Of a DNA stretch of 64,000 nt, positions 1-9,018 are shown one piece after another. A program made the position numbers and the translations under genes. The notes beneath the pieces were generated by a model that did no database searches, was not told where the DNA came from, and was given only the letters and a program-made list of their open reading frames with translations. Source of the stretch: Salinarimonas ramus (lineage in GTDB: Bacteria > Pseudomonadota > Alphaproteobacteria > Rhizobiales > Beijerinckiaceae). Every line of letters begins with the position of its first letter. Position 1 is the first letter of the stretch. The DNA is taken from contig NZ_BMMF01000010.1 in NCBI RefSeq assembly GCF_014645695.1, forward strand, positions 124,001 to 188,000, written 5' to 3'.

Positions 1-85
1 GAAAGCTTAACGCGGCTTGTCGGAACGGCGCAAAGCGCAATGTGCGTCGTCCACGGCGAAACGTCGGGTCGCGCCGCCCGCGGCG

Positions 86-1474
86 TCACTGGCCGGACGG
101 CGTCTGCGTGCCGTACCAGAGCCCGTCGACCTGCTCGAAATGGACGCTGGCGTCGTAGATCTCGACACCGAGCGCGAGCTGGGTCGGCGTGAGCCTCCCC
201 ATCGCCTGTACGAGGGCGTAGCCCGCCACCACGCGATCGCGCTGCGCCGTGATCAGGTTCACGCGCGCGTTCAGCAATTCCTGCTGGGCGTTGAGCACGT
301 CGAGCGTCGTGCGCTGGCCGACCCGGGCCTCCTCGCGCACGCCCGAAAGCGCCGTCTCGGCGGCGGAGACCTGGGCCTGCGCGGCCTCGATCTGCGCCGT
401 CGACGCGTCGAGCTGGCCCCAGGCGGCGATGATCGCGGCGCGGACCTGCTCGCGGACGAGATCGACGTCGAAGCGACGCTGCGACGCGATCTCCTTGGCC
501 TGACGCACGCGCGCCGAGACCTCGCCGCCCTGGTAGAGCGGCACGTCGAGGCGCGCCACGATCTGCGCGGACGTGGTCCGGTCGCCGGAGATCGAGGAAT
601 CGTAGCGATGGTTCACCGCACCCTGGACGCCGAGCGTCGGCAGGAGCTCGCCCTCGATCAGTCGGACCTGCGCCTGCGCGGCGTCGAGCGCGTGACGCGC
701 GGCGGTGATGTTGGGATTCTGCGAAAGCCCGATCTCGACCGCGGCCTCGACCGAGCGCGGGATCAGGCGCGCGGGGATGCTGCCCGGCTGCAGCTGGCGT
801 GGATCGACGCCGACGATGCGGCGGTAGATCGCGATGCTCGAGCGCAGGTTCGCCTCCGCGAGGCTGACCTGAGAGCGGGCGGCCGCGACGCGCGCCTCGG
901 ACTGAGCGACGTCGGTGCGGGTCACCTCGCCCACGTCGAATCGGTCCTGCGTCTGGCGCAGCTGCTCGCCCAGAACGTCGATGTTGTTGCGCTGCAGGTT
1001 GAGGATCGCCGTGTCGCGCAGGACGTTCATGTAGGCCTGCGCCGCCTGGAACAGCACGTCCTGGACGGAGGCCTCGAGGTTCTGGCGCGCGGCGAAGACC
1101 TGGCTCTCGGCCTGGCGCACGGAGGCGGCCGTGCGGCCGCCGTTGTAGATCGTCTGGTTGATCTGCAGGCCGATGCCGCGAGGAGTCAGCGCGCTCTCGG
1201 AGGAGATGCCGCGCAGCTCGCGCTCGCTCCAGGTACGGCCGATGTCGGCGCTGGCGCTGATGCGGGGGCGATAGCCGGAGAGCGCACGGGGCACGTTCTC
1301 GTCCGTGGCGCGCACGCTCGCGCGCTCGCCGTTGATGATCGGGCTCGCGATGTAGGCGCGCGAGAGCGCGGATTCGAGCGTCTCTGCGAGCGCCGCGGCG
1401 GGATACGCCGCCGACAGGCCGAGCGCCGCTGCGATCAGCGCTGCGTTCCAACGGACGGACCTGGCGCGCGACAT
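86..1474 (-). CDS. tolC: TolC-family outer membrane efflux protein
   Basis: This 462-residue protein is an outer-membrane channel of the OEP/TolC family, the exit duct for type I secretion and RND efflux. The chosen start (MSRARSVRW) gives a signal peptide with a hydrophobic core and an AALA cleavage site, and a GGAAGAG ribosome site lies just upstream; an upstream in-frame start would bury that signal. Two similar halves are visible (starting near SALSRAYIASP and LSQNPNITAARHALD), with long Ala/Gln-rich helices and the repeated G-E-V/Q-T-T/R-D-V pattern typical of the family. It lies downstream of a PCMT-family gene on the same strand, an arrangement common in Hyphomicrobiales. A putative type I secretion substrate is encoded about 3 kb away, but no ABC or membrane-fusion partner is in the window. 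Confidence 0.93.
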   Translation of the reverse strand: MSRARSVRWNAALIAAALGLSAAYPAAALAETLESALSRAYIASPIINGERASVRATDENVPRALSGYRPRISASADIGRTWSERELRGISSESALTPRGIGLQINQTIYNGGRTAASVRQAESQVFAARQNLEASVQDVLFQAAQAYMNVLRDTAILNLQRNNIDVLGEQLRQTQDRFDVGEVTRTDVAQSEARVAAARSQVSLAEANLRSSIAIYRRIVGVDPRQLQPGSIPARLIPRSVEAAVEIGLSQNPNITAARHALDAAQAQVRLIEGELLPTLGVQGAVNHRYDSSISGDRTTSAQIVARLDVPLYQGGEVSARVRQAKEIASQRRFDVDLVREQVRAAIIAAWGQLDASTAQIEAAQAQVSAAETALSGVREEARVGQRTTLDVLNAQQELLNARVNLITAQRDRVVAGYALVQAMGRLTPTQLALGVEIYDASVHFEQVDGLWYGTQTPSGQ

Positions 1475-1707
1475 CAACTCTTCCCTGTCCTGGCCCGACG
1501 ACGGGAACGGTTCGGCGTCCCTGCGACTCGGGCGTTCATACTGAGCACGGTGCTGCGCAAGAATACGGCCGGGACGCTTCCGAGCAATGCTCATCGCCCC
1601 GCCTCGGCCATTTCCTCGCCATCCGTTGCCCCAAAACCACGATTCGGCCGCGGCCGGAAACCGCTTTTCTCAGCGGGTCTTAGCAAAAGTCAGTCGGTCG
1701 GCCGCCG

Positions 1708-2376
1708 TCAGAAGACGAAGCCCGGCTCCTCGCGGAACGGGGCCAGCACCGGCGCCGCCGCGTCGAAGATGGCGCGCGACCCGAAGGTGTCGCCGGAGCG
1801 CACGAAGATCGTGGCGCGGCTCGTGCGGCTGCCGTCGCCGACGATGGCGCCGAGCCGCCCATCCTCGGCGAGGCATTCGAGCAGCGCCTGCGGACGCTTC
1901 TGGGCGGCGCCGTTCAGGAGGATCACGTCGAAGGGCCCGTGCCCGGCGCAGCCGTTCTCGATCGGCCCCACGACCACCTCGACGTCCCCCGCCCCGTGCG
2001 CAGCGAGGAGCTCGCGCAGGCGCGCGGCCACCGCCTCGTCCGACTCGAGCACCGTCACCGTAGCGCCGAGCCGTCGCATCGCGACCGCCTCGTAGCCGAG
2101 CCCGCTCGCCACCACGAGCGCGCGCTCGCCGGCGACGAGGCGCAGGTTCTGCAGGAGACGCCCGAAGATCATGGGCGGCAGGAGCCAGCGCCCGCCGTCC
2201 TGGGTGCGCGCCACGGGCAGGCTCTGGTCCGAATAGGCGAGCGCCCTCGCCTCCTCGGGCGCGAAGTCCTCGCGCGGGATGTCGTTCATGGCCGAGAGGA
2301 TGCCGAGATCGGTGATGTCGTAGGTGCGCAGCTGGTGGTCCACCATCATGCGGCGCACGCGGGCGAAATCGATCAT
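1708..2376 (-). CDS. Protein-L-isoaspartate O-methyltransferase family protein
   Basis: This 222-residue protein belongs to the PCMT family of SAM-dependent methyltransferases, whose classical members repair isoaspartyl residues. The start MIDFARVRRMMVDHQLR follows a GAGAGG ribosome site. The N-terminal segment (HQLRTYDITD, then PREDFAPEE) is typical of the family. The SAM motif is degenerate: residues near 80-95 read LVVASGLGYEA rather than the usual glycine-rich E-I/V-G-T/S-G-S-G-Y, so true isoaspartyl repair activity is uncertain. An acidic E-S-D follows at the ribose-binding strand. It lies 233 bp upstream of tolC on the same strand. The family call is firm; the substrate is inferred. Confidence 0.85.
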   Translation of the reverse strand: MIDFARVRRMMVDHQLRTYDITDLGILSAMNDIPREDFAPEEARALAYSDQSLPVARTQDGGRWLLPPMIFGRLLQNLRLVAGERALVVASGLGYEAVAMRRLGATVTVLESDEAVAARLRELLAAHGAGDVEVVVGPIENGCAGHGPFDVILLNGAAQKRPQALLECLAEDGRLGAIVGDGSRTSRATIFVRSGDTFGSRAIFDAAAPVLAPFREEPGFVF

Positions 2377-2578
2377 CGAAGCCTCTCGGATCACGCAAGC
2401 ATCGTCGGGTCGGCGTCTCGGGGACGTCGAGCTTTTGATGGATCGGTCGGCGAAAGGCAAGCGCGAGGGCGCGCGCGGCGGGTCCGCGAGACCCCGCATC
2501 CCGCCTCTCCGGGGGGCCCGGGACGATCCTCGCCGATTTGGTTCCGGTTCGATCGTGATCGCGCCGGATTGGAATTAA

Positions 2579-2598
2579 TTGACACTATTAGATGTCAA
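2579..2598. promoter_or_regulatory. Inverted repeat upstream of the PAS chemoreceptor
   Basis: TTGACA and TGTCAA form perfect 6-bp arms around the 8-nt centre CTATTAGA, inside an AT-rich island in otherwise very GC-rich DNA. It lies between the divergent methyltransferase (start 2376) and chemoreceptor (start 2678) genes. It could be an operator, or each arm could act as a -35 element; no convincing -10 was found at standard spacing. Confidence 0.35.
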
Positions 2599-2677
2599 AT
2601 TCCGCTACCGTGTTTACGTCCGTGGAAGGATACGGGTCCAGGCTTCGCGCATCCACTAGAGACGAAACGGACAATCT

Positions 2678-4144
2678 ATGAAGCTCTTCTCGATGCGCGG
2701 CCGGGCCACCGGCGACCGCGGCGCCACCCCGCATCTGTTCGTGCTCGACGAGAGCGGCAGGATCCTCTCCGCCAGCCAGACCCTGCTCACCGCCAGCGGC
2801 CGCACGCCCGCGGACGTCGTCGGCCGAACGCTGGCCGACATCCTCGACCTCTCCGCCGCTGCCGGGGAGACGGATCTCTTCGCCTCCCTGCGCCGCGGCG
2901 AGACGAGCGCCCGCGAGGTGTCGATCCGCACCCGCGACGGGCGCGAGGCGTGGCTTTCGGCGACCTTCGTTCCCGTCCGCACGAAATCGGGCGCGCTGGA
3001 GCGTGTCGTCGTCACCGGCGCCGACGTCACCGACGTCGTCGCCCGCGCCCGCGACGCGCAGAGCCAGCTCGACGCCATCAACCGCTCGCACGCGGTGATC
3101 ACCTTCGCCCTCGACGGCACGATCCTGGACGCCAACGAGAACTTCCTCTCGGTGATGGGCTACACCGACGCGGAGATCGTGGGGCGCCACCATCGCATTT
3201 TCGTCGATGCCGCCTATGCGAAGAGCGCGGATTACGCGGAGTTCTGGGCCGTTCTCGCCCGGGGCGAGTACCGCTCCGCCGAGTACCGCCGCATCGCCAA
3301 GGGCGGGCGCGTCGTCCACATCATGGCCTCCTACAATCCGGTCTTCGACCGCACGGGCAAGCCGGTGAAGGTGGTGAAGTTCGCCACCGACGTCACAGCC
3401 CAGGTGCAGGAGCGTGAGCGCCGTCGCGAGGCGGTGAAGGCCATCGATTCCGACGTCGGGCGAATCGCCGAGGCGGCGGAGCGCACCCGCGCCACGGCGG
3501 AGGCCTCGGTGACCACGTCCGGACAGGTCTCGGCGAACGTCCAGTCCGTCGCCTCTGCGGCGGAGGAGCTCGCCTCGTCGGTGGGCGAGATCAGCCAGCA
3601 GGTCGCACGCTCCTTCGAGATCTCGACCGAGGCCGTCACCCAGTCCAAGGCGACGGACGGCATCATCGCCGAGCTCGACGCCTCCGCCTCGCGCATCGGC
3701 GAGGTGGTGGAGCTGATCCGCTCCATCGCGGGCCAGACGAATCTCCTCGCGCTCAACGCCACGATCGAGGCCGCGCGCGCGGGCGAATCGGGCAAGGGAT
3801 TCGCGGTCGTCGCGGCGGAGGTGAAGAGCCTCGCCCAGCAGACCGCCAACGCCACCGACGAGATCAGCGGCCAGATCGCGCAGACTCAGGTCGCCACCGG
3901 CAAGGCCGTGACCGCCATCGGCGAGATCGGCCGTACCATCGAGCGGATGAACCAGGTCTCGTCCGGGATCGCCAGCGCCATCGAGGAGCAGACCTCGGTG
4001 ACCCAGGAGATCTCGTCGAGCATGCAGGACGCCGCCGCCGACGTCGCGAGCGTCATCGCCGGCGTCGAGGAGATGGCCCGCTCCGCCGCCCTCGTCGCCG
4101 ACGCGACGCGCACCCTGCGCGAGGCGTCGCGGTCGGTGGCGTGA
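2678..4144 (+). CDS. Soluble PAS-PAS methyl-accepting chemotaxis protein
   Basis: This 488-residue chemoreceptor has no transmembrane segment, so it should sit in a cytoplasmic or polar array and sense an internal signal. Two PAS domains are visible: roughly residues 18-120 ([12 protein letters not shown]) and 131-250 ([16 protein letters not shown], then the H-H-R-I-F and Y-R-R-I-A-K-G-G segments seen in chemotaxis PAS domains). A coiled-coil MCP signalling domain follows at about 270-480. Its hairpin tip (near 348-370) carries the highly conserved [17 protein letters not shown] core that binds CheA and CheW. The ligand or cofactor of the PAS domains cannot be read from the sequence. No che genes are in the window. 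Confidence 0.93.
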   Translation: MKLFSMRGRATGDRGATPHLFVLDESGRILSASQTLLTASGRTPADVVGRTLADILDLSAAAGETDLFASLRRGETSAREVSIRTRDGREAWLSATFVPVRTKSGALERVVVTGADVTDVVARARDAQSQLDAINRSHAVITFALDGTILDANENFLSVMGYTDAEIVGRHHRIFVDAAYAKSADYAEFWAVLARGEYRSAEYRRIAKGGRVVHIMASYNPVFDRTGKPVKVVKFATDVTAQVQERERRREAVKAIDSDVGRIAEAAERTRATAEASVTTSGQVSANVQSVASAAEELASSVGEISQQVARSFEISTEAVTQSKATDGIIAELDASASRIGEVVELIRSIAGQTNLLALNATIEAARAGESGKGFAVVAAEVKSLAQQTANATDEISGQIAQTQVATGKAVTAIGEIGRTIERMNQVSSGIASAIEEQTSVTQEISSSMQDAAADVASVIAGVEEMARSAALVADATRTLREASRSVA

Positions 4145-4212
4145 TCGGGCCGCGACGAGCTCGCGCTCGTTCCAGACGCCTGCGATCGAACCAGATTGTC
4201 GGGATGAGATTT

Positions 4213-4286
4213 TGGAGGCCTCGCCCGGAATCGAACCGGGGTGCAAGGATTTGCAGTCCTCTGCGTAACCACTCCGCCACGAGGCC
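4213..4286 (-). tRNA. tRNA-Cys (GCA anticodon)
   Basis: A complete cloverleaf is encoded on the minus strand. The acceptor stem GGCCTCG pairs with CGAGGCC, the anticodon loop contains CTGCAAA (anticodon GCA, cysteine), and the T-arm is GGTTCGATTCC. The discriminator is U and the 3' CCA is encoded (4213-4215). The gene is 74 nt including CCA. No second copy of its 3' end was seen nearby, so there is no sign that it serves as an integration site here. Confidence 0.97.
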
Positions 4287-4316
4287 TCGTCCGCGGCGTC
4301 TCCGTCGCGGGCCACC

Positions 4317-4346
4317 TCCATATCAGCGCCTCGCGCGCCGTGGCAA
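4317..4346 (-). promoter_or_regulatory. Likely promoter of tRNA-Cys
   Basis: On the minus strand TTGCCA (4341-4346) is followed by an 18-nt spacer and TATGGA (4317-4322), close to the sigma-70 consensus. Transcription would begin roughly 25 nt before the mature tRNA 5' end at 4286, a normal leader length. Confidence 0.55.
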
Positions 4347-4595
4347 GCCCTAAGTGGCTAGCTAGAGACCCCACCTCGCCGGGCCGGGCACGGCACCGCG
4401 CCGGAGCGGAATAGGGTCGGTCGTGGTCGAGAAAGCGGACTGCAAGAGTGTGCCGAAGACGGGTCGACAATTCTCTGGCCCGTCGGAAAACAGCGACTTC
4501 TGATAGTGTATTGCCGGCAATCGCCGCGCGCCGACCAAGGTCGATTGCCTCTTGGAAGCCGGCGATTCCAATTGACAGCCCGCAGTGCCCCCTGG

Positions 4596-4625
4596 AGAGT
4601 GATACACTCTAGAGAGGATTTCTCT
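4596..4625. promoter_or_regulatory. Overlapping palindromes before the DUF4214 gene
   Basis: AGAGTG-ATA-CACTCT (4596-4610) is a perfect inverted repeat. It overlaps the palindrome CTCTAGAG (4607-4614) and is followed by AGAGA-GGATT-TCTCT (4611-4625). All lie within 50 bp upstream of the start at 4645. The first looks like a repressor site; the last could fold in the mRNA just ahead of the ribosome site. Confidence 0.4.
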
Positions 4626-4644
4626 CAGTGTCGCGGGGGCTCGG

Positions 4645-5778
4645 ATGGCGGATATCACGATTTTCAACGGCCAGGTCAACGGAACACCAGGGAACGACGT
4701 GTTTCGAACGACGGTCGGCCTCAGCAACTTCTCCGTCAATGCCGGGAGCGGGAACGACCAGTTCGTCGCCGACGTCAGCCATCTGGCCGGCGTCACATGG
4801 GAGGTCTTAGGCGTCGAGACCTTCACCTTCTTCGGAAGCCGGGAGACCATCTTCTTCAGCAGCTTCGGCAGCTTTCCGAAGACCATCGATTTCTCCGGCG
4901 TCTCGTCGCTCGCGCTCGCGACGATCCGGGACGGCTTCCTGACCAACACCGTGATCGGCGGCCCGCTGACGGCCGCGGGCTTCTCAAGCAGCTTGACCTC
5001 GACTGCCACCCTCCAGACGATGGACTTCAACACCGGCGTCGCAGTCTTGAACCGCACGAACGGCGAGACCGTCGCCTTCAATTCGTCCGCGCTGCCGGTC
5101 TTCTTCCTCATCGACGGGGTGAACTCTTCGACGACGGGAAGCGCGGCCAACAACGCGGTCCATGTCGCTCATGGCGTGCACACGTTCAACGGCGGCGCGG
5201 GTGTCGACAGCGTGGCCATCCGCTTCGAGACGATGGGCGCGCAGATCGGGCAGTTCCAGGTCCTCTCTCGCCCGGACGATACGCTGACGATCACGAATCC
5301 CACGGCGGCCCGCCCCTTTTCCGTGGAAGCCGGTTCTGTCGAGCGTGTTCAGTTCATCGACGGCCAGGGTGCGTTCGTCCGGACGCTCGCGTTCGACACG
5401 GGTGCGGGCGAGAACGCCGGTTCCGCCTATCGTGTCTATCAGGCCGCCTTCGATCGAACGCCCGACAACGACGGGCTGAAGTTCTGGATCGATCGCGCCG
5501 ATGGCGGAACCTCGCTGATCGACATCGCCGCCGGCTTCGTGGCGTCCGCGGAATTCCAGTCGATCTACGGTGCGAACCCCACCAGCGCCCAATTCGTCGG
5601 GCGGCTCTACCAGAACGTCCTCGGGCGGGAGGGAGAGGCCGGCGGCGTCGCCTTCTGGACGAACGAGCTGAATACCGGCGCGCGCAGCCAGGCACAGGTG
5701 CTGGCCGATTTCGCCGAGAGCCCGGAGAACGTCGTCGGCGTGGCGCCGGCCATCGACGGCGGCATCGTGCTTCTGTAG
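4645..5778 (+). CDS. DUF4214 protein with RTX-like motifs, probable type I secretion substrate
   Basis: This 377-residue acidic, cysteine-free protein has no classical signal peptide. Its N-terminal part has calcium-binding RTX-like turns (GTPGNDVF at 13-20, AGSGNDQF at 33-40, NGGAGVDSV at 182-190). Residues about 256-366 form a DUF4214 domain: [13 protein letters not shown], then [13 protein letters not shown], then [12 protein letters not shown]4214 is common in secreted or S-layer-associated bacterial proteins of unknown role. The extreme C-terminus is hydrophobic (GGIVLL), as in many type I secretion substrates. Secretion is inferred, not shown. The start follows a G-rich ribosome site and a palindrome-rich leader. 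Confidence 0.85.
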   Translation: MADITIFNGQVNGTPGNDVFRTTVGLSNFSVNAGSGNDQFVADVSHLAGVTWEVLGVETFTFFGSRETIFFSSFGSFPKTIDFSGVSSLALATIRDGFLTNTVIGGPLTAAGFSSSLTSTATLQTMDFNTGVAVLNRTNGETVAFNSSALPVFFLIDGVNSSTTGSAANNAVHVAHGVHTFNGGAGVDSVAIRFETMGAQIGQFQVLSRPDDTLTITNPTAARPFSVEAGSVERVQFIDGQGAFVRTLAFDTGAGENAGSAYRVYQAAFDRTPDNDGLKFWIDRADGGTSLIDIAAGFVASAEFQSIYGANPTSAQFVGRLYQNVLGREGEAGGVAFWTNELNTGARSQAQVLADFAESPENVVGVAPAIDGGIVLL

Positions 5779-5910
5779 AGCCAAGACGGCGGTGGAGTTC
5801 TCTCGGCGGCGCTCCTTCGTTCCCGCCACCCTTCCCCACCGCCCTCCCCGGTGCTTTGATCCCGGTCGGACCGCCGCGGCCGGCGGCGGGGAACGACGAC
5901 GGGGAGCGCC

Positions 5911-6954
5911 ATGGACGCGGACAAGCTCGCACGCCTGAGGGCGCGCTACGGGCAGGCCAAGGGCGGGGACATCCACGATCCCGCCTTCAAGGCGGTTGCG
6001 GACACCCAGTTCCGCGACGGCGAGCGCCGGCGCTGGCCCTTCGCCGACGTCGCGACCTTTCTCGGGGCGCCCTATCGCCCGCAGGCGCTGGAGGAAGGCT
6101 TCTCCGGGCTCGACGTGGCGATCTTCGGCGTGCCGATGGATCTGGGCGTCACCAACCGCTCGGGCACGCGCTTCGGCCCGCGCGCCGTGCGCGGGATCGA
6201 GCGGATCGGGCCCTACGAGCACGTGCTCCGCGCGTTGCCGACCTACACCCTGCGGGTGGCCGACGTCGGCGACGTGGCGATGGAGAGCCGCTTCTCGCTC
6301 GAGCGCTGCCATGCCGACATCGAGGCCTATGCCCGCCGCGTCGTCGAAGCCGGCGTGCGCACGCTCGCGGTCGGCGGCGACCACTCGATCTCCCTGCCGA
6401 TCCTGAAGGCGGTGGGCGCCGGCCGGCCAGTCGGCATGATCCACATCGACGCCCACGCGGACACGTCGGGCCCGTACGAGGACACCAAGTTCCACCATGG
6501 CGGTCCCTTCCGGCAGGCGGTGCTCGACGGCGTCCTCGACCCGGAGCGGACGATCCAGATCGGCATTCGTGGGTCGGCCGACTGGCTCTGGGAGTTTTCC
6601 ACCGAGAGTGGCATGACCATGATCCACGCCGAGGAGGTCGACACGCTCGGCATCCCGGCGATCGTCGAGCGCATCCACGAGGTCGTGGGCGAGGGGCCGA
6701 CCTACCTCTCCTTCGACATCGATTCCATCGACCCCGCCTTCGCGCCCGGTACGGGCACGCCCGAGGTGGGCGGGCTCACGCCCCGCGAGGTGCTCGCGCT
6801 CATGCGGGGCTGCGCGGGGCTCGACATCGTCGGGGGAGACGTCGTCGAGGTCGCGCCGCAATACGACGCGACGACGAACACGGCCCACGTCGCCGGGCAG
6901 ATGCTGCTGGAGATTTTGTCGCTGATGAGCCTTGCCCCGTCTCTACGCGATTGA
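5911..6954 (+). CDS. Agmatinase-family ureohydrolase
   Basis: This 347-residue enzyme of the arginase/agmatinase family should hydrolyse a guanidino compound to an amine plus urea. All binuclear manganese ligands are present: H158 in GGDHS, D180, H182 and D184 in DAHAD, and D269 and D271 in SFDID. The signature S-I-D-P-A-F-A-P-G-T-G-T-P-E follows. Agmatine is the default substrate guess, but guanidinobutyrate or guanidinopropionate hydrolases have the same core and an N-terminal extension like the one here. A GGGGAG ribosome site precedes the ATG. It lies 104 bp upstream of a basic/polar amino-acid ABC importer on the same strand, so the imported molecule may be its substrate or precursor. 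Confidence 0.88.
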   Translation: MDADKLARLRARYGQAKGGDIHDPAFKAVADTQFRDGERRRWPFADVATFLGAPYRPQALEEGFSGLDVAIFGVPMDLGVTNRSGTRFGPRAVRGIERIGPYEHVLRALPTYTLRVADVGDVAMESRFSLERCHADIEAYARRVVEAGVRTLAVGGDHSISLPILKAVGAGRPVGMIHIDAHADTSGPYEDTKFHHGGPFRQAVLDGVLDPERTIQIGIRGSADWLWEFSTESGMTMIHAEEVDTLGIPAIVERIHEVVGEGPTYLSFDIDSIDPAFAPGTGTPEVGGLTPREVLALMRGCAGLDIVGGDVVEVAPQYDATTNTAHVAGQMLLEILSLMSLAPSLRD

Positions 6955-7058
6955 CCGCGGGCGCGTGAGCGGCTTGAGTTGCGCCAGAAGCGGGCCGAGG
7001 GGGCCCGCCCGCGCCCGAACGGGGCGCGAAACCAGAACGAACGAGGGAAGAACGACAC

Positions 7059-7904
7059 ATGCGCTTCATGAAGACGCTCGGCCTCGCCATCGCCGCCTCG
7101 GCCTTCGCGATCGGCGCCGCGACCGCCCAGGAACAGGTGACCATCGCCACCGAGGGCGCCTACGCGCCCTGGAACTTCTCGAACCCCGACGGCACGCTCG
7201 ACGGCTTCGAGATCGAGCTCGCCCGCGACCTGTGCGAGCGCATGGAAGCCGATTGCGAGATCATCGCGCAGGATTGGAACGGCATCATCCCAGGCCTCAC
7301 CGCCGGGCGCTACGATGCCATCATGGCGGGCATGTCGATCACCGCCGAGCGTGAGGAGGTGATCTCCTTCGCGGGTCCCTACACGCTTTCGCCCAACGGC
7401 TTCCTCGTGCCCAACGGCTCGGATCTCGCCGACATGCCGGGCACCGGCGAGCGCTTCAACCTCGACACCAACACCGAAGCCGCCATGGCGGCGCTCGAGG
7501 AGGTGAAGCCTCTGCTCGAGGGCAAGGTGATCGGCGTCCAGGGCTCGACCACCCACGCCAACTTCGCCCGCGAGCATCTGGCCGACGTCGCCGAGATCCG
7601 CGAGTACGGCACCACCGAGCAGCACGACCTCGACCTCCAGGCCGGCCGCATCGACGCCGTGCTGGCGGACGCGCCGACGCTGCGCGCCACGATGGAGAAG
7701 CCCGAGTTCCAGGGCGAGTTCTCCATCGTCGGCCCCGGCTACGTCGGCGGCATCCTCGGCCGCGGCGTGGGCGTCGGCCTGCGCCAGGAGGACGAGGAGC
7801 TGCGCACGCGCTTCAACGAGGCGATCGCGGCCGCGGCGGCCGACGGCACCATCAAGGAGCTGTCGGAGAAGTGGTTCGGCACGGATCTCACGCCGGCCAT
7901 GTGA
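7059..7904 (+). CDS. Polar amino-acid ABC transporter binding protein (first of a tandem pair)
   Basis: This 281-residue periplasmic binding protein belongs to the lysine/arginine/ornithine/histidine (family 3) class. The signal peptide ends at TAQ. The family core I-A-T-E-G-A-Y-A-P-W-N-F, then G-F-E-I-E-L-A-R-D-L, is followed by a cysteine pair (LCERMEADC) typical of the HisJ/ArgT group. The last residues are E-K-W-F-G-T-D-L. It is a close paralogue of the next gene; residues following IATEGAY are nearly identical, and they diverge strongly in the middle. A strong hairpin follows, separating its expression from the second copy. Confidence 0.93.
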   Translation: MRFMKTLGLAIAASAFAIGAATAQEQVTIATEGAYAPWNFSNPDGTLDGFEIELARDLCERMEADCEIIAQDWNGIIPGLTAGRYDAIMAGMSITAEREEVISFAGPYTLSPNGFLVPNGSDLADMPGTGERFNLDTNTEAAMAALEEVKPLLEGKVIGVQGSTTHANFAREHLADVAEIREYGTTEQHDLDLQAGRIDAVLADAPTLRATMEKPEFQGEFSIVGPGYVGGILGRGVGVGLRQEDEELRTRFNEAIAAAAADGTIKELSEKWFGTDLTPAM

Positions 7905-7943
7905 GCCGCGGGATTCGTGATCGCGCTCTCCGGAGCCGAAGCG

Positions 7944-7972
7944 AGGTGGCGGAGCGGCTCGCTCCGCCACCT
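7944..7972 (+). terminator. Hairpin terminator between the two binding-protein genes
   Basis: Perfect 12-bp arms AGGTGGCGGAGC (7944-7955) and GCTCCGCCACCT (7961-7972) with a 5-nt loop are followed by TTCATTT. This is the most terminator-like structure in the window and lies 40 bp after the first binding-protein gene. It should end or attenuate transcription before the second copy. Confidence 0.75.
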
Positions 7973-8142
7973 TTCATTTGCATCTGCCCGTCTCGCAGGC
8001 CGTTTGCCTCCGCCGTCGCAAAAAAGTAGTGCTTGCCAGCTCGTGCACCCTGCCTGTTAGGTAGGCAGCAACGGGCGACGCAGAGCGCCCGGTGGACAGG
8101 CGATCCGCCCATGCCGGATCCCTCCAGAGGGGAACGAAGAAC

Positions 8143-9006
8143 ATGTCCATCGCAAAAGCCCTCGGGCTCGGGGTCGTCGGCGCCGTGCTGGCGCTGTCCC
8201 TCGCGCCGCAGGACGCGACCGCCCAGAGCGAGTGGGAGACGGTCCGCATCGCCACCGAAGGCGCCTACGCGCCGTGGAACTTCTCGAACCCGGACGGCAC
8301 GCTCGACGGTTTCGAGATCGAGCTCGCCCGCGACCTGTGCGAGCGCATGGAGGTCACCTGCGAGATCGTGCAGCAGGACTGGGCGGGCATCATCCCCGCG
8401 CTCCAAGCCGGGCAGTACGACGCGATCATGGCGGGCATGAACATCACCGACCAGCGCGAGGAGGTGATCTCGTTCTCGCGCTCGTATGCGGGCACGCCCC
8501 ACGGCTTCGCCGCCATGGCCGGCTCGCCGCTGCTCGAGCTCGAGACCGCCGACGCGCCGCTCTCCCTCGACGACGATCCGGATCAGGTCGCGGCCACGAT
8601 CGAGGCTTGGAAGCCCATCCTCGAGGGCAAGGTCATCGGCGTGCAGGGCTCGACCACGAACTCGAACTTCCTGCGCGAATACCTCGACGACGTCATCGAG
8701 ATCCGCGAGTACGGCTCCACCGAGCAGCACGACCTCGACCTCACGGCCGGGCGCCTCGACGGCATCTTCGCCGCGCATTCGGCGCTCAAGGCGACGCAGC
8801 AGAAGCCGGAATTCGCCGACATGCAGATCGTCGGCACGGGCATGCGCGGCGGCATCCTGGGCCGCGGCGTCGCAGTGGGCGTGCGCCAGGGCGACGAGGA
8901 CCTCGCCGCCATGTTCAGCGCCGCGATCGACGAGGCGATGGCGGACGGCACCGCCGCCGAGCTCGCCGTGAAGTGGTTCGGCGTCGACGTGACGCCCGCC
9001 GAGTGA
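8143..9006 (+). CDS. Polar amino-acid ABC transporter binding protein (second of a tandem pair)
   Basis: This 287-residue periplasmic binding protein is of the same family-3 class as its upstream neighbour. The start MSIAKALGLG gives a signal peptide ending TAQ; an upstream in-frame GTG/ATG would spoil it. The ligand-binding core is shared (IATEGAYAPWNFSNPDG, LDGFEIELARDL, V-I-G-V-Q-G-S-T-T), but residues about 115-155 and 200-230 differ, suggesting altered specificity. It is followed by a hairpin and then two permeases and an ATPase. Which of the two binding proteins serves the permease, or whether both do, cannot be told. A 6-bp inverted repeat (CTGCCT, 8050-8055; AGGCAG, 8063-8068) lies about 75-90 bp upstream. 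Confidence 0.93.
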   Translation: MSIAKALGLGVVGAVLALSLAPQDATAQSEWETVRIATEGAYAPWNFSNPDGTLDGFEIELARDLCERMEVTCEIVQQDWAGIIPALQAGQYDAIMAGMNITDQREEVISFSRSYAGTPHGFAAMAGSPLLELETADAPLSLDDDPDQVAATIEAWKPILEGKVIGVQGSTTNSNFLREYLDDVIEIREYGSTEQHDLDLTAGRLDGIFAAHSALKATQQKPEFADMQIVGTGMRGGILGRGVAVGVRQGDEDLAAMFSAAIDEAMADGTAAELAVKWFGVDVTPAE

Positions 9007-9018
9007 CCCGCACGAGGA

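Larger units (their letters stand above)
4287..4644. other. 358-bp non-coding region with stacked inverted repeats
   Basis: No credible gene is seen between tRNA-Cys and the DUF4214 gene. The left part carries the tRNA promoter. The right part holds a 12-bp perfect palindrome ATTGCCGGCAAT (4510-4521). Its right side, GGCAATCG (4516-4523), pairs with CGATTGCC (4542-4549), and a small CGACC-AA-GGTCG hairpin (4532-4543) lies between. A TTGACA hexamer sits at 4572-4577, but no good -10 lies at standard spacing. The arrangement could be a structured leader, a small RNA or operator DNA. Confidence 0.4.

Noticed and set aside
17-2095. Long open frame on the plus strand across the tolC and PCMT region
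   Set aside because: It is antisense to two well-supported genes. Its Arg/Ala/Leu-rich translation shows no family motif, as expected from reading GC-rich DNA on the opposite strand.
4572-4608. TTGACA with TACACT as the DUF4214 promoter
   Set aside because: The spacing between the hexamers is 25 nt, too long for sigma-70; only the palindromes were kept as features.
4213-4644. tRNA-Cys as an attachment site for an integrated element
   Set aside because: No integrase gene, no repeated tRNA 3' end and no shift in composition were seen in the flanking 10 kb.
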